Part shown: positions 45,163-54,833 of the stretch, piece after piece
How the letters are laid out: each line of letters opens with the position of its first letter
Numbering within the stretch: the stretch's first letter is position 1
DNA from: Spirosomataceae bacterium TFI 002
GTDB taxonomy: Bacteria > Bacteroidota > Bacteroidia > Cytophagales > Spirosomataceae
Length of the DNA stretch: 64,000 bases
Assembly (NCBI GenBank): GCA_900230115.1
Contig: LT907983.1
Span: 4,107,001-4,171,000 of the forward strand
Direction: 5' to 3'
The notes under the pieces: model-generated
Databases searched by the model: none
What the model was told of the DNA's origin: nothing
What the model saw: the letters and a program-made list of their open reading frames with translations, nothing else
Program-made: the position numbers and the translations under genes

Positions 45163-46002
45163 TTAGAAATCGTATTCAAACCCAATTGTCACTGTTCCAA
45201 AATTCAGCCAGTTTTTGACATAACCATCGCCAGGACCTTTATTGTCATTTGATGTTCCTACAGCTCCTCCACCTAGGTAACGCAAATTAATAAACGACTT
45301 CACTGGCTCACTCAATTTTACACCAGTTCTTAAACTTGCGTCTAATATTGCACCTACGATTTCGGTGTCACTTCCATTTAAATAGCTTACTGGAGCATAA
45401 ATTCCGTCGGATTCTAATTCCATGTAAACATTTTTGTTCAATTCGAGCTTACTTCTAATTTTCAAAGCAGGTACGGGGCCAAGGTCTCTATTTGTTCTAA
45501 ATTTACTTCCATCCGTAGATTCGAAAGTAATGGTTGCATTACGTAATTGTAGAGTTCCTCCAATCGCAAATTTGAATTTGTCTGGATTTTTGATCAACTC
45601 ACGTAAGTAACTTACACGATAAAAAGGGAAGTTATAGAGCAAGTTTACGCTTGAGGAGGCAGGGAAAACCAAATCATCAACTATCAAATCTTCGTTAAGT
45701 AAGACTTGCGATTCAATTTTTAACGGCTGATATAAGAAAACCAATGTATTGCGTTCGTTCCATTCAAATTCTAATGACATCCGATTGACAGGAAAAAGTA
45801 CATCTTGCCCTCCATCACGCTTATAATCGAAGTATGTTCCGTTTTGACCGAATTGAACGTTATGACCTAAAACGCCTAAGTACCCTATTTCGGCAACGGC
45901 TCTAACCTTGTATTTTTTATCAGCATCTTTTTCGTTTTGGGCAGATACGGTCAGACTGATTATTAGAAAAAATGTAAGCGTTATTATTTCTCTAAGTTTC
46001 AT
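45163..46002 (-). CDS. Outer-membrane beta-barrel protein
   Basis: A 279-residue protein starting MKLREIITLTFFLIISLTVS, then Ala-Gln: a signal peptide. The mature part alternates polar and hydrophobic residues in short beta strands (RVAEIGYLGVL-like, FYRVSYLREL, FINLRYLGGG) and ends VTIGFEYDF with the terminal Phe of outer-membrane barrels. The frame is open to an ATG at 46050, but the signal starts at 46002. Function unknown; converges on the sulfatase with 2 bp between the stops. Confidence 0.75.
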   Translation of the reverse strand: MKLREIITLTFFLIISLTVSAQNEKDADKKYKVRAVAEIGYLGVLGHNVQFGQNGTYFDYKRDGGQDVLFPVNRMSLEFEWNERNTLVFLYQPLKIESQVLLNEDLIVDDLVFPASSSVNLLYNFPFYRVSYLRELIKNPDKFKFAIGGTLQLRNATITFESTDGSKFRTNRDLGPVPALKIRSKLELNKNVYMELESDGIYAPVSYLNGSDTEIVGAILDASLRTGVKLSEPVKSFINLRYLGGGAVGTSNDNKGPGDGYVKNWLNFGTVTIGFEYDF

Positions 46003-46264
46003 GTATAATTTGTTTGGATATTTAATATTGAAACTGATAAACGTCTTCAATGTTCGGCAATGGGTGTTTACTTTTTTTAATCACCTTAGTAGTTAATAAA
46101 CACTTTTTCCTTTATCGAATACTTGCTTTTTTTTTGACTCAAAGCTTCAATCATTAAGTGAACAGCAATTTTAGTAGCTTGTTTTTAGTCAAAATAGGTA
46201 TTTATACCCTGTTTTCAATTGAATTAGTTTTTGAGGTTTGTAAACCAGAAAACTAATAACAATT

Positions 46265-47677
46265 ATGAAAACTGATAAATCAAATAATGAAAAGGACTTG
46301 TTAAACGCTTCTATGAGTATAAAAGATATTCATGCAGAAATGGAAAACAATCCAGTTTACCCTTTCAATCTACAGAGTGGATGGTTGCCAAAGCCCGGGA
46401 GTAAAAGTATGCAAATGTATTTTGAACAAATACTAAGTACAGAACCTTCTGATTGGGCTCCTTGTATTCAAGCTTTGAGTGACTTTATAGACAGCAATGA
46501 AGTAGTTTCATACCTTGTTCAAAATGCTTGTAAGGAAAATCAAAATATTAGAGATGCCCATTTAGCGTCTGCTCAAGGTGTGATAATTCCACCGATCAGA
46601 GATAAAAACGACATTTTGAATGCTTTTAACGCAATTTTAAGTCAAGCACCTGCATTTCTTGATGATGCTCTGGTGGGGCTTCCATTTTCGGCATTTGTTG
46701 TTGGAATTGACCCCACAATGAGCGGTGTTACTCTTTTCAGTATTCCAATGTTCAATGAGAAAATGGCGGCGATTTTAGACCATTGGAACAAGTTCTTAGA
46801 TGCAGAGGCTTCTAATGTTGGATTTAGGATAGATGGTCAGCAATGGCTTTCTCCTGCCGCTAAAAAGCAATATGATTTTCCTATTTGGGCAAAAGATTCA
46901 CAGATATTGCCATATTGGAATTCTTGGAATTCTTTTTTTACACGTCAGTTTTTAGACCGCGAAGCCTCTCGACCAGTTGCTGATCCTACTTCCAATAAAA
47001 CTGTTATTTGTCCGAATGATGGTTCTTTATTTAGATGGAGGGCAAATATTTCGAGAAATGATGTTTTTTGGTTTAAAGATATGGAATATTCTCTTTCGGA
47101 TATTCTTAGCTCTCCTGTTCAAAAAGATCAAGATACGATCGATCAATATGATTTAGTGAATATTTTTGAGGGAGGTTATATCTTTCAAACCTACCTTAAT
47201 CCGTACAATTTTCATAGATGGTGGGTTCCAGTAAATGCGAAGGTAATGTTTGACCCAATTGTGGTACCCGGTTACTTTTTTAACAAGTTGGTTATTCCAG
47301 ACTTTGGTGGAGCTTCAACTGCTTCTTTACCGTACTTAGCACAAGTAAATGCAAGAGGAATAATAGTATTTGAAACAGAAGATTATGGGCGAGTATGTTG
47401 TATACCTTTGGGGATGAGTGAAGTTTCTAGTATTTCTTTTGACCCTGCAATGGTAGCAGGTGCAACAGTAACAAAAGGACAAGAAATGGGAACGTTCAAT
47501 TATGGAGGCTCATCATTTGCCATTATTTACGAAAAGTTGCCAGGTAAGGATCTTGTCTTTATGAATGACCAAGGAATACAATACCCTCAAGATCCAGTTT
47601 TGCCAAGTGGAAGCTCAAGTACTGGCGGGGCAGTTACAAAGATCGCTTCGAAAATAGGAATTTGGGTCGATTTTTAA
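46265..47677 (+). CDS. Phosphatidylserine decarboxylase-like protein (PSD-like, PsiD-type architecture)
   Basis: A 470-residue soluble protein with an N-terminal PSDC domain (about 20-180) and a C-terminal PS-decarboxylase domain. Expected residues: Asp251 in CPNDGSL and the cleavage-site serine 416 in NYGGSSFAIIYEK (GGSS) are present. The HRxH motif reads HRWW (His317, Trp320), so the second His, part of the triad in E. coli PSD, is missing. The two-domain layout is that of PSD-like enzymes including fungal tryptophan decarboxylase PsiD; it lacks the membrane segment of lipid PSDs. Substrate may be an amino acid, but the altered motif makes activity uncertain. Monocistronic, with a strong terminator. 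Confidence 0.8.
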   Translation: MKTDKSNNEKDLLNASMSIKDIHAEMENNPVYPFNLQSGWLPKPGSKSMQMYFEQILSTEPSDWAPCIQALSDFIDSNEVVSYLVQNACKENQNIRDAHLASAQGVIIPPIRDKNDILNAFNAILSQAPAFLDDALVGLPFSAFVVGIDPTMSGVTLFSIPMFNEKMAAILDHWNKFLDAEASNVGFRIDGQQWLSPAAKKQYDFPIWAKDSQILPYWNSWNSFFTRQFLDREASRPVADPTSNKTVICPNDGSLFRWRANISRNDVFWFKDMEYSLSDILSSPVQKDQDTIDQYDLVNIFEGGYIFQTYLNPYNFHRWWVPVNAKVMFDPIVVPGYFFNKLVIPDFGGASTASLPYLAQVNARGIIVFETEDYGRVCCIPLGMSEVSSISFDPAMVAGATVTKGQEMGTFNYGGSSFAIIYEKLPGKDLVFMNDQGIQYPQDPVLPSGSSSTGGAVTKIASKIGIWVDF

Positions 47678-47733
47678 TTGAGAAATTGATTAATACTCTT
47701 CTTGCTGAAAATCTGAAATAGTATAATAAAATA

Positions 47734-47777
47734 ATACCCTCTTTTATGTTTGAGTATAAAAGAGGGTATAGTTTTTT
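47734..47777 (+). terminator. Strong rho-independent terminator of the PSD-like gene
   Basis: Perfect 14-bp stem ATACCCTCTTTTAT / ATAAAAGAGGGTAT (47734-47747 and 47756-47769), 8-base loop, then a T run to 47777. Confidence 0.9.
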
Positions 47778-47779
47778 CC

Positions 47780-47816
47780 AAAAAAAAGTGTACCCTCCTA
47801 GAAGGAAGGCACACTT
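47780..47816 (-). terminator. Rho-independent terminator of the second CstB-like gene
   Basis: Read on the minus strand: arms AAGTGT/ACACTT (47786-47816) with inner pairing including TCCT/AGGA, followed by a run of T residues (47785-47780). It faces the terminator of the PSD-like gene. Confidence 0.85.
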
Positions 47817-47841
47817 CAGCCACTAATCAAAAAAATACAAT

Positions 47842-49254
47842 TTATAACAGCGTGCTAGGGCACACGTAATTGGTTATTTCAAAACTTTCCGATTTTTTAA
47901 TCGCATCAAAACCTCCCTTAATATCTACCAAATTGCGGTAACCTCTCGATTGCAATATGGAAATGAAGGCAAGCGACCTATATCCACCAGCACAGTGAAT
48001 ATAATGTGTATTATCGGTTACAATCTTTTTCATGCTTTCGTTGATGTAATCCAATGGGGCATTGGTAGCTTCTACCATGTGCTCACTTTCGAATTCACTA
48101 TTCTTGCGAACATCCACAATTTCCGGAGCATTAATTTCTATTAGCTCTGCTACGCTTACAGACTTAATAGTGTCAACTTCTTTTCCTGCTGCTTTCCAAG
48201 CTTCAAAACCGCCTTTCAAGAAACCTTGTGCATTGTCGTAACCTACTCTAGCAAGTCTCGTAAGTATTTCTTCTAGTCGGTCTTCTTCTGCTACAATTAG
48301 TAACTCTTGTTTTACATCAGGAACGAGTGTTCCCACCCACGTGGCGAAGCTGCCATCGATACCAATAAAAATTGAATTGGGTACAAATCCGTCTCTGAAT
48401 TTATCCTTGTCTCGTGTGTCAATAATCACTGCATTGGTCTCATTGGCAACAACCTCAAACTCAGTAGGACTAAGTGCTCTTGTTCCTTTTTCTATCACAT
48501 TATCAAGTGAGTCGTAACCTTGAATATTGATAAGGACATTTTGAGGGAAATAGGATGGAGGTGGAGTTAGTCCGTTTAATACCTCTGCAACAAATTCCTC
48601 TTTAGTCATATCTGGTCTAAGAGCATAATTTGTCTTTTTCTGATTGCCAAGTGTGTCCGTAGTTTCGGAACTCATGTTTTTACCACAAGCACTGCCTTGA
48701 CCGTGATTTGGATATACAATGATATCGTCGTTCAACGGCATTATTTTGTTTCTCAGCGAATCGTACAAGTGAGCAGCTAGCTTTTCTTGGGTAAGTTCTG
48801 CAATTACTTTTTGAGCTAAATCAGGACGACCTACATCGCCAATGAATAAGGTATCACCAGAGAATAATCCCACCTCTTTGCCTTCTTCATTGCGAAGCAA
48901 TAGGCAAGAACTTTCCATGGTATGGCCAGGAGTGTGCAAGAGTTCAAGTGTTACATCTCCAAGTTTGAATATCTGTCCGTCAGTTGCGACTGTTTTTTTG
49001 AATCCAGTTTCCATCTCAGTGGGGCCATATACGATTTGAGCACCTGTTTTTTGTGCCAAATCAATGTGACCAGATACAAAGTCAGCATGGAAATGAGTTT
49101 CGAAAATGTATTTAATTTTTGCCCCATCTTTCTCCGCTCTTTCAAGGTAAGGTTGTGACTCTCTTAATGGGTCAATGATTGCAACTTCACCGTTTGATTC
49201 TATGTAATAGGCGGCTTCAGCTAAGCAACCAGTATATATTTGTTCAATTTTCAT
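47842..49254 (-). CDS. CstB-like persulfide dioxygenase-rhodanese fusion, second copy
   Basis: A 470-residue fusion. Residues 1-240 are an ETHE1-like metallo-beta-lactamase domain with THFHADFVSGH and HTPGHTMES, the Fe ligands of persulfide dioxygenases, and FSGDTLFIGDVGRPDL. A first rhodanese domain (about 255-365) lacks the catalytic Cys; the second (about 370-460) has it: Cys421 in HCAGGYRS. A further Cys is at 465 near the end. It should oxidise a persulfide to sulfite and pass sulfur to an acceptor. It is a paralogue of the 466-residue protein at 54864 and shares the same operator upstream. Confidence 0.87.
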   Translation of the reverse strand: MKIEQIYTGCLAEAAYYIESNGEVAIIDPLRESQPYLERAEKDGAKIKYIFETHFHADFVSGHIDLAQKTGAQIVYGPTEMETGFKKTVATDGQIFKLGDVTLELLHTPGHTMESSCLLLRNEEGKEVGLFSGDTLFIGDVGRPDLAQKVIAELTQEKLAAHLYDSLRNKIMPLNDDIIVYPNHGQGSACGKNMSSETTDTLGNQKKTNYALRPDMTKEEFVAEVLNGLTPPPSYFPQNVLINIQGYDSLDNVIEKGTRALSPTEFEVVANETNAVIIDTRDKDKFRDGFVPNSIFIGIDGSFATWVGTLVPDVKQELLIVAEEDRLEEILTRLARVGYDNAQGFLKGGFEAWKAAGKEVDTIKSVSVAELIEINAPEIVDVRKNSEFESEHMVEATNAPLDYINESMKKIVTDNTHYIHCAGGYRSLAFISILQSRGYRNLVDIKGGFDAIKKSESFEITNYVCPSTLL

Positions 49255-49369
49255 TTTAATGTTATTTATGTGATATAATTTATTTCTCCATTGGTGTCAT
49301 CAAAAACTACTCAGGGACACCTTGTTTTGCAATTAGAATAACTGTTCATATCTCTTAAATTTCTTAATG

Positions 49370-49413
49370 TAAAATTAGTGATTGAATTATTGTTGGAGCG
49401 TAACTATAGTTAC
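49370..49413 (-). promoter_or_regulatory. Operator and promoter of the second CstB-like gene
   Basis: Palindrome GTAAC-TATA-GTTAC at 49400-49413; -7 box TAATTTTA at 49377-49370 on the minus strand. The centre of the palindrome is 36.5 bp upstream of the box end, the same as in the other two sulfur promoters. Predicted 5' leader of about 110 bases. Confidence 0.7.
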
Positions 49414-49549
49414 AATTGGATATGATCAATGTCATTGTTTTCTAATAAATCATTTCTTTCCTTTTGGTACAATTCGCTAGCATACTGATACTGCATCATT
49501 CTCTTTAGGACTTAGCCGTTTAATCCTTTATTACTTACTACCAATTGAT

Positions 49550-49557
49550 TATTTTTG
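49550..49557 (+). promoter_or_regulatory. Putative -7 box of the second sulfatase gene
   Basis: TATTTTTG matches TAnnTTTG; the leader to the ATG at 49576 would be about 15 bases. It overlaps the TTG at 49555 that would be an alternative start, which supports 49576. The -33 region is weak. Confidence 0.45.
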
Positions 49558-49575
49558 GTAAAACTCAAAAAGTAT

Positions 49576-50994
49576 ATGAAGCGATTGGTTATTAAATTAG
49601 CTTGTGTTCTAGGACTTATTTTTATCAATGCCTGCGATAAACCTCACAAACAAAGACCTAATATCATTTACATTTTTACAGATCAGCAATATGCAGGAAT
49701 GATGTCCTGTGCTGGCAATGAATGGGTAAATACTCCTGCAATGGATTACATTGCTAACAATGGAATTAGGTTTACAAAAGCTTATACAACTAATCCCGTA
49801 TGTACTCCAGCTAGAATGAGTATGATCACCGGAAGATTTCCGTCTTACTTTAATGATAAAAATGGTAACGCAGTTCGAGAAAACTGGGGTGCAACTAGGG
49901 TTGAAGATATTCCTGCGGAGGTATTTACAACTAACATTGCACATTTTGCCAAAGAAGCTGGCTACGAACTTATTTTTGGTGGTAAAGAACATTTGCCCAA
50001 GGGCTTGCTCCCAGATTCACTTGGCTTTACCTATATCAGTGACAACGAAAGGGGAATATTAGCACAAGAAGCTGCAAAGGTGATTCGAAAGGAACACGAT
50101 AAGCCTTATATCATGATTGTATCGCTTATTAACCCTCATGATATTTGCTATATGGCAATAAGAGATTTTGCCGAAACACCACTTGATTCTATTTTACTTG
50201 CCAAAGGACAAACAGAACTCTCAGAGCTTGATAGGGCTTTGAATACACCAGAAGGGGTTACGGAAGAGGAGTTCTTCAAAAATTATTGTCCTCCATTACC
50301 ACCAAACTTTGAGAAACAAAAAGGAGAGCCAAAGGCCGTTGAGAAATTGTTATCCAATAGGTCGTTTAGAGAGAAAGCAAGAGGACAATACAGTGAAAAG
50401 CAATGGAGAATGCATAGGTGGGCATATGCTAGACTAACCGAAGTTGTGGATAAAGAAATTCAAGTAATTCTCGACGCTTTGAAAGAATCCAATGGTGAAG
50501 AGAATACTCTAGTAATGCTTTCGAGTGATCATGGTGATATGGATGCCTCTCATAGAATGGAGCACAAAAGTACCATGTACGAGGAAGCTACGAACATACC
50601 GTTTTTGGCCATGTGGAAAGGTAAAATAATGTCAGGTAAAGTTGATGATTCACACCTAATTTCCAACGGATTAGATTTCTTACCAACGCTGTGTGACTAT
50701 ATGGATGTGGAAGGTATGTCGGATCCTAGAGGAATGAGCCTAAGGCCATTGTTTGAGGGAAAATCAACCAAGTGGAGGAAAAACTTGGGTGTAGAAAGTG
50801 AGATAGGGAAAATGGTCGTAAGTGAGGATGGTTTTAAATACATTAGGTATGATTTCGCGGGAAATGAAGAACAACTTTTGGATCTCAACTTGGATCCGTT
50901 TGAAACTACGCATTTTACAGATTCACAAAACCATAAAGGCAAGTTGGAAGAGCTAAAAAAGATATATGACACAACTTGGTTTCCTGTCAATTAA
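49576..50994 (+). CDS. Type I sulfatase-like lipoprotein, second copy
   Basis: A 472-residue sulfatase-family lipoprotein (lipobox FINAC, Cys20). The formylglycine motif is CTPARMSMITGR with Cys76; metal-binding starts with IFTDQQYAGM, where a TDQ replaces TDD; SSDHGDMDASHRMEHKST is the C-terminal metal loop. The TDQQ and CTPAR forms resemble choline-sulfatase or phosphonate hydrolase-like branches, so the substrate may differ from that of the gene at 43721. The start TTG at 49555 overlaps the -7 box; the ATG at 49576 gives a proper lipoprotein signal. Lies between sulfide genes but on the opposite strand. Confidence 0.87.
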   Translation: MKRLVIKLACVLGLIFINACDKPHKQRPNIIYIFTDQQYAGMMSCAGNEWVNTPAMDYIANNGIRFTKAYTTNPVCTPARMSMITGRFPSYFNDKNGNAVRENWGATRVEDIPAEVFTTNIAHFAKEAGYELIFGGKEHLPKGLLPDSLGFTYISDNERGILAQEAAKVIRKEHDKPYIMIVSLINPHDICYMAIRDFAETPLDSILLAKGQTELSELDRALNTPEGVTEEEFFKNYCPPLPPNFEKQKGEPKAVEKLLSNRSFREKARGQYSEKQWRMHRWAYARLTEVVDKEIQVILDALKESNGEENTLVMLSSDHGDMDASHRMEHKSTMYEEATNIPFLAMWKGKIMSGKVDDSHLISNGLDFLPTLCDYMDVEGMSDPRGMSLRPLFEGKSTKWRKNLGVESEIGKMVVSEDGFKYIRYDFAGNEEQLLDLNLDPFETTHFTDSQNHKGKLEELKKIYDTTWFPVN

Positions 50995-51009
50995 TTAGAG
51001 GTATTAAAC

Positions 51010-51038
51010 AAAAAAAAGAGCACCATTTCGGTACTCTT
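51010..51038 (-). terminator. Rho-independent terminator after sqr
   Basis: Read on the minus strand: AAGAGTACC-N5-GGTGCTCTT (9-bp stem with one mismatch), then seven or more T residues (51015-51010). It closes the cydAB-sqr unit and separates it from the convergent sulfatase. Confidence 0.85.
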
Positions 51039-51061
51039 CTCGCTGATGTTTAAATCATAGG

Positions 51062-52324
51062 CTATACTTTTTCGCCTTTCATCATTTTATTCCAATACAA
51101 GTATGGAAGACCATATTTTTTAAGCATCCAGAGTCTCCAATGTTCCTTGGAGCTATCAAAAACAAGCATTTGTTTCAATTTTGGATCTGGAGTGAAGTTG
51201 TTTTTGTAATCAAATTCGGCTAAAACCATTTTGCCATATCCAGTTACAAGAGGACAAGAAGAATAGCCATTGTAACTTGAATTGGCAGGTGCCTGACCAT
51301 TAATCATAGCAACTAAGTTTTCTACCACAATTGGTACTTGCTTTCTGATCGCAGCTCCAGTTTTGGCAGTAGGTAATGCCGCTACATCTCCTAGCCCAAA
51401 GATATTAGGGTATTTATTGTGTTGCATGCTATTGTGGTCTACATCTAGCCAACCAGCATCATTTACCAAGCTAGATTCTTTGACAAACTTTGGGGCTGTT
51501 TGTGGTGGAGCTAGATGCAAGAAATCAAAAGGTACTTCAATAACAGATTCACCTGTCATTTTTTCGCCAATATCGTTTCCTTCATTTATGACACACATAT
51601 TTTCTCCAGTAGCGGTGTGTTTGAAATAAACGATTTTCTTTTCAGAGTCAATTTTAAACGGTGCGTAAAATGGTTTGAAGTGTATTCCATAGCGGTCGAT
51701 TACTTGATGAAGTGTATCTGCGACTTGCTTAACTCCAAATATCACGCTACCGGGCGTTGCAAATATTACGTTGGATTTATCTAAAATACCTCTCTTTCGA
51801 AAACTATCAGCGGCGAGGTAGGCTATTTTTTGAGGAGCTCCTCCACACTTGATAGGAGTAGTGGGTTGTGTAAAAACTGCATTTCCACCCTTGAATTTTT
51901 GCAACTGTTCCCAAGTGTATTGAGGATCAGTATAGTTGCTACACACAACTCCTTTTTCTAAAGCTTCCGGTAGGCCTTCTATCAATTCAGGTGCCATTAC
52001 TAAGCCCGGAGCAACAACTAAGAAATCATAGCTTATTACACTTCCTTTTTCAGTTGTTACATTGTTATTTTCTGGATCAAAACTTTTGGCATATTCCTTA
52101 ATCCAAGTAACACCTTTTGGCATTACATCCGCCATAGGTTTACTAGTTTTTCTGTAGTCATATGCCCCCGCACCCACCAGTGTCCAAGCTGGTTGATAAT
52201 AATGCTTGTCTGCGGGCTCTATGATCGCAATGTCAAGGTTTGAATTAATTTTCAATAATTGGGCACCTACCATAATGCCAGCAGTTCCACCACCAATTAT
52301 GAGTACCGTATGTTTCTTTTCCAT
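51062..52324 (-). CDS. sqr: Sulfide:quinone oxidoreductase, type II/SQOR-like
   Basis: A 420-residue FAD enzyme that oxidises sulfide and passes electrons to quinone. N-terminal FAD motif IIGGGTAGIMVG (9-20). The redox cysteines are Cys160 in TTPIKCGGAPQK and Cys357 in SSCPLVTGYGK, both in the context seen in human SQOR; a third Cys128 is at the position used by the A. ferrooxidans enzyme. C-terminal hydrophobic helices (WRLWMLKKYGLPYLYWN) anchor it to the membrane. Persulfide product would be taken by the CstB-like enzymes. Last gene of the cydAB-sqr group, with its own operator-bearing promoter. Confidence 0.9.
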   Translation of the reverse strand: MEKKHTVLIIGGGTAGIMVGAQLLKINSNLDIAIIEPADKHYYQPAWTLVGAGAYDYRKTSKPMADVMPKGVTWIKEYAKSFDPENNNVTTEKGSVISYDFLVVAPGLVMAPELIEGLPEALEKGVVCSNYTDPQYTWEQLQKFKGGNAVFTQPTTPIKCGGAPQKIAYLAADSFRKRGILDKSNVIFATPGSVIFGVKQVADTLHQVIDRYGIHFKPFYAPFKIDSEKKIVYFKHTATGENMCVINEGNDIGEKMTGESVIEVPFDFLHLAPPQTAPKFVKESSLVNDAGWLDVDHNSMQHNKYPNIFGLGDVAALPTAKTGAAIRKQVPIVVENLVAMINGQAPANSSYNGYSSCPLVTGYGKMVLAEFDYKNNFTPDPKLKQMLVFDSSKEHWRLWMLKKYGLPYLYWNKMMKGEKV

Positions 52325-52346
52325 GCTAGGGTTTAATTATTTCTTC

Positions 52347-52390
52347 GAAAAGTAACAATTATAGAAACAAGAAAATGTAACATGGGTTAC
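52347..52390 (-). promoter_or_regulatory. Operator and promoter of sqr
   Basis: Palindrome GTAAC-ATGG-GTTAC at 52377-52390; -7 box TACTTTTC at 52354-52347 on the minus strand. The spacing from the palindrome centre to the box end is 36.5 bp. It lies in the 75-bp gap between the cydB stop and the sqr start. Confidence 0.72.
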
Positions 52391-52399
52391 TTTGACCAG

Positions 52400-53437
52400 T
52401 TAGTAACTGGTCTCATCGAGCCTTACTTTTCCTTTAAATGTTTTATAAACAAAAATGGTGTAAGTAAGAATTATAGGTGTGCCTATGGCTGCCATAAATA
52501 ACATGATTCCCAATGTTTTTTCAGAAGAAGCTGCATCGTAAATACTGATATCATAAGATGGGTCTATTGATGATATAAGAATAGAAGGGTACAGCTCTAT
52601 CGCCACTACAAACAGAAAAAGTGCGATCGAAATGGCAGAAAAAATGAATGCCCTGAAAAAATTCTTTTTGCTCAAAAGCCGTGGAATATTCGCAATACTA
52701 AGCATACCTAGAAAAGGGATGATAGATAAAACTGGGTTTTCTTTAAAGCCATTGGATAAGTGAGGTATATACAAAAGCACATATGTTGTACTTACTGCAA
52801 ATAATGCTACAAATATCCATACAGATCTTTTTGTTAGGATTCCTATTTTAGCAAAGAGCCTTCCTTCGGTTTTCATGATTAAATAAATACCTCCGTGCAT
52901 CATGAACAGAGCTAAAGTTGTAATTCCGATGACGATTGAAAATGGGTTAAGAACCTCAAAAAGGCTCATTTGTAGTTGTCCATCTTTACCTATTGGGAGA
53001 CCTTGTAATACATTTCCTAGTACTACTCCTAGCAATGTAGCCAGTAAAATACTTGAAATAGAGTAGGAGATATCCCATGTTTTTCTCCACCACAGCATGG
53101 TTTCTTTACTTCTGAATTCTATTGAAATAGCTCTAAAAATCAGACTGAAAATGAATAGCATGAAAGGCACATACAGCCCCGAAAACAGTGTGGCGTACAC
53201 TATGGGAAAGCCTGCAAATAGTGCTCCTCCACCAATTACAAGCCAAACTTCATTACCGTCCCACACTGGACCTACAGCATTGAGTGCAATTCTGCGGCTT
53301 TCTTCTTTTTTGAAAAATAAATGCCATGCACCAGCTCCAAAGTCGAAACCGTCAAGTATGGCATAACCTGCAAATAATCCACCCACAACAAGGAACCAAA
53401 GAGTGGGGTAATCCAATCCTAAAATTGTAGCTTCCAT
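52400..53437 (-). CDS. cydB: Cytochrome bd oxidase subunit II (CydB)
   Basis: A 345-residue membrane protein with about eight or nine helices; CydB family. The first helix region reads LDYPTLWFLVVGGLFAGYAI and then LDGFDFGAGAW, the quinol-oxidase subunit II signature, and VWDGNEVWLVIGGGALFAGFP follows. CydB stabilises the haem-bearing CydA and shapes oxygen access. It starts 2 bp after cydA. Cytochrome bd is much less sensitive to sulfide than haem-copper oxidases in other bacteria, which makes sense next to sqr. Confidence 0.95.
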   Translation of the reverse strand: MEATILGLDYPTLWFLVVGGLFAGYAILDGFDFGAGAWHLFFKKEESRRIALNAVGPVWDGNEVWLVIGGGALFAGFPIVYATLFSGLYVPFMLFIFSLIFRAISIEFRSKETMLWWRKTWDISYSISSILLATLLGVVLGNVLQGLPIGKDGQLQMSLFEVLNPFSIVIGITTLALFMMHGGIYLIMKTEGRLFAKIGILTKRSVWIFVALFAVSTTYVLLYIPHLSNGFKENPVLSIIPFLGMLSIANIPRLLSKKNFFRAFIFSAISIALFLFVVAIELYPSILISSIDPSYDISIYDAASSEKTLGIMLFMAAIGTPIILTYTIFVYKTFKGKVRLDETSY

Positions 53438-53439
53438 TG

Positions 53440-54819
53440 TTAGTTTTTAGTTATGGTGTTTGTTATTTGTTTTTGTAAAGTCCCTTCCATATCGTCCTGT
53501 TCATTGTATGGGCCAGTTTTGATTTTCTTGTTCAAAAGGTAAATGAACAGCACAAATAAAATAGAATAAATAATGAAGAACATTATAAGCGACCATAGCA
53601 CTTGATTGGCCGTTACAACTGCCGAAAAGGCATCTGATGTACGTAAAAGTCCATAGACTACCCATGGTTGTCGACCCATTTCGGCGGCAAACCAACCAAA
53701 CTGATTTGCCAATTGGGGTAAAATAGCGGCAAAAACGAATGTGATTAACAGCCACTTTTTGTCAAAGAGAGAGCCTTTCCACCAGAAGTATATTCCCAAA
53801 ATCGTAAGTAAAATAAGTGCCATGCCAATTGCAACCATAAGATGGTAAAACTGGAATACTGCATTCACTTGACCGGGCTGATCTTCTTTTGCAAATGCAT
53901 CCAAACCTGTTACATGTTTTTGGAAATCACCGTAAATTAAATACGATAGTCCTCCTGGGACTTTCATGCCGTAGGTTTTTTTGTTGTCTTTATCAATCCA
54001 TCCCAAAAGATACATGTCACCCGGTGCACTTTTTTCAAAATGCCCTTCAAAAGCTGCAAGTTTAGCTGGTTGATTTACGGCTACACCGTTTGCTGAGTGA
54101 TGGCCAGTAACTAATTGTGAAAGTGAAAACACAGTAGCAACTACCAAAGCGATTTTGAATGCTTTTTTCGAAATTTCTAAATACCTGCCTTTGATTATAT
54201 AGTAAGCATGCACACTCATCACTAAAAACGCTCCTGACAAGAATGCACCAAGCCATGTGTGTGTAAGCCGATCAACACTTGATGGGTTAAACACCATCGC
54301 CCAAAAGTCAATGATTTCGGCCCTTGCATTAATTCCTTCTCCAACAATGTGAAATCCCGCCGGAGTTTGTTGCCAACTGTTAGCAACTACAATCCAAACA
54401 GCACTGAACATAGAGCCAAGAAAAACACCAATGGTTGCTATTAAGTGGACTTTGGGAGAAACTCTATTCCAACCGAAAAGCAGAATCCCTAAAAAACCAC
54501 TTTCTAGTGCAAAAGCAAAGATACCTTCAGCTGCCAAAGCACTTCCAAATACATCGCCGACATACTTAGAATAGGTAGCCCAGTTGGTTCCAAATTCGAA
54601 TTCCATAACAATACCGGTCGCTACGCCAATACCAAAGGTTAAAGCAAATATCTTGGTCCAAAACTTGGCTAGTATTTCGTATTCTTTATTTCCTGTCCGA
54701 ATATAATTGCCTTCAAAAATTACCATTAATAGACCCAGTCCTATACTTAAAGGAGGATAGATGTAATGGAATGCAATGGTGAATGCGAATTGAATTCTTG
54801 CTAAAATTTCAACTTCCAT
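53440..54819 (-). CDS. cydA: Cytochrome bd oxidase subunit I (CydA)
   Basis: A 459-residue membrane protein. Haem ligand His17 lies in [17 protein letters not shown] near the N-terminus; the quinol-binding region has [39 protein letters not shown] is the conserved loop between later helices. The Q-loop is of the short type. It reduces O2 to water with quinol. No CydX-like gene was found. The ATG is 15 bp past the T run of a terminator that follows the upstream CstB-like gene, so cydAB may depend on read-through or on a promoter inside that gene. Confidence 0.95.
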   Translation of the reverse strand: MEVEILARIQFAFTIAFHYIYPPLSIGLGLLMVIFEGNYIRTGNKEYEILAKFWTKIFALTFGIGVATGIVMEFEFGTNWATYSKYVGDVFGSALAAEGIFAFALESGFLGILLFGWNRVSPKVHLIATIGVFLGSMFSAVWIVVANSWQQTPAGFHIVGEGINARAEIIDFWAMVFNPSSVDRLTHTWLGAFLSGAFLVMSVHAYYIIKGRYLEISKKAFKIALVVATVFSLSQLVTGHHSANGVAVNQPAKLAAFEGHFEKSAPGDMYLLGWIDKDNKKTYGMKVPGGLSYLIYGDFQKHVTGLDAFAKEDQPGQVNAVFQFYHLMVAIGMALILLTILGIYFWWKGSLFDKKWLLITFVFAAILPQLANQFGWFAAEMGRQPWVVYGLLRTSDAFSAVVTANQVLWSLIMFFIIYSILFVLFIYLLNKKIKTGPYNEQDDMEGTLQKQITNTITKN

Positions 54820-54833
54820 GATAGTATTAAGAT

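Noticed and set aside
52377-52405. Hairpins between cydB and sqr (GTAAC-N4-GTTAC and the GACCAGTT/AACTGGTC at the cydB stop) considered as a terminator
   Set aside because: No T run follows on the minus strand. The first is better explained as the shared operator; the second overlaps the cydB stop codon and may be chance.
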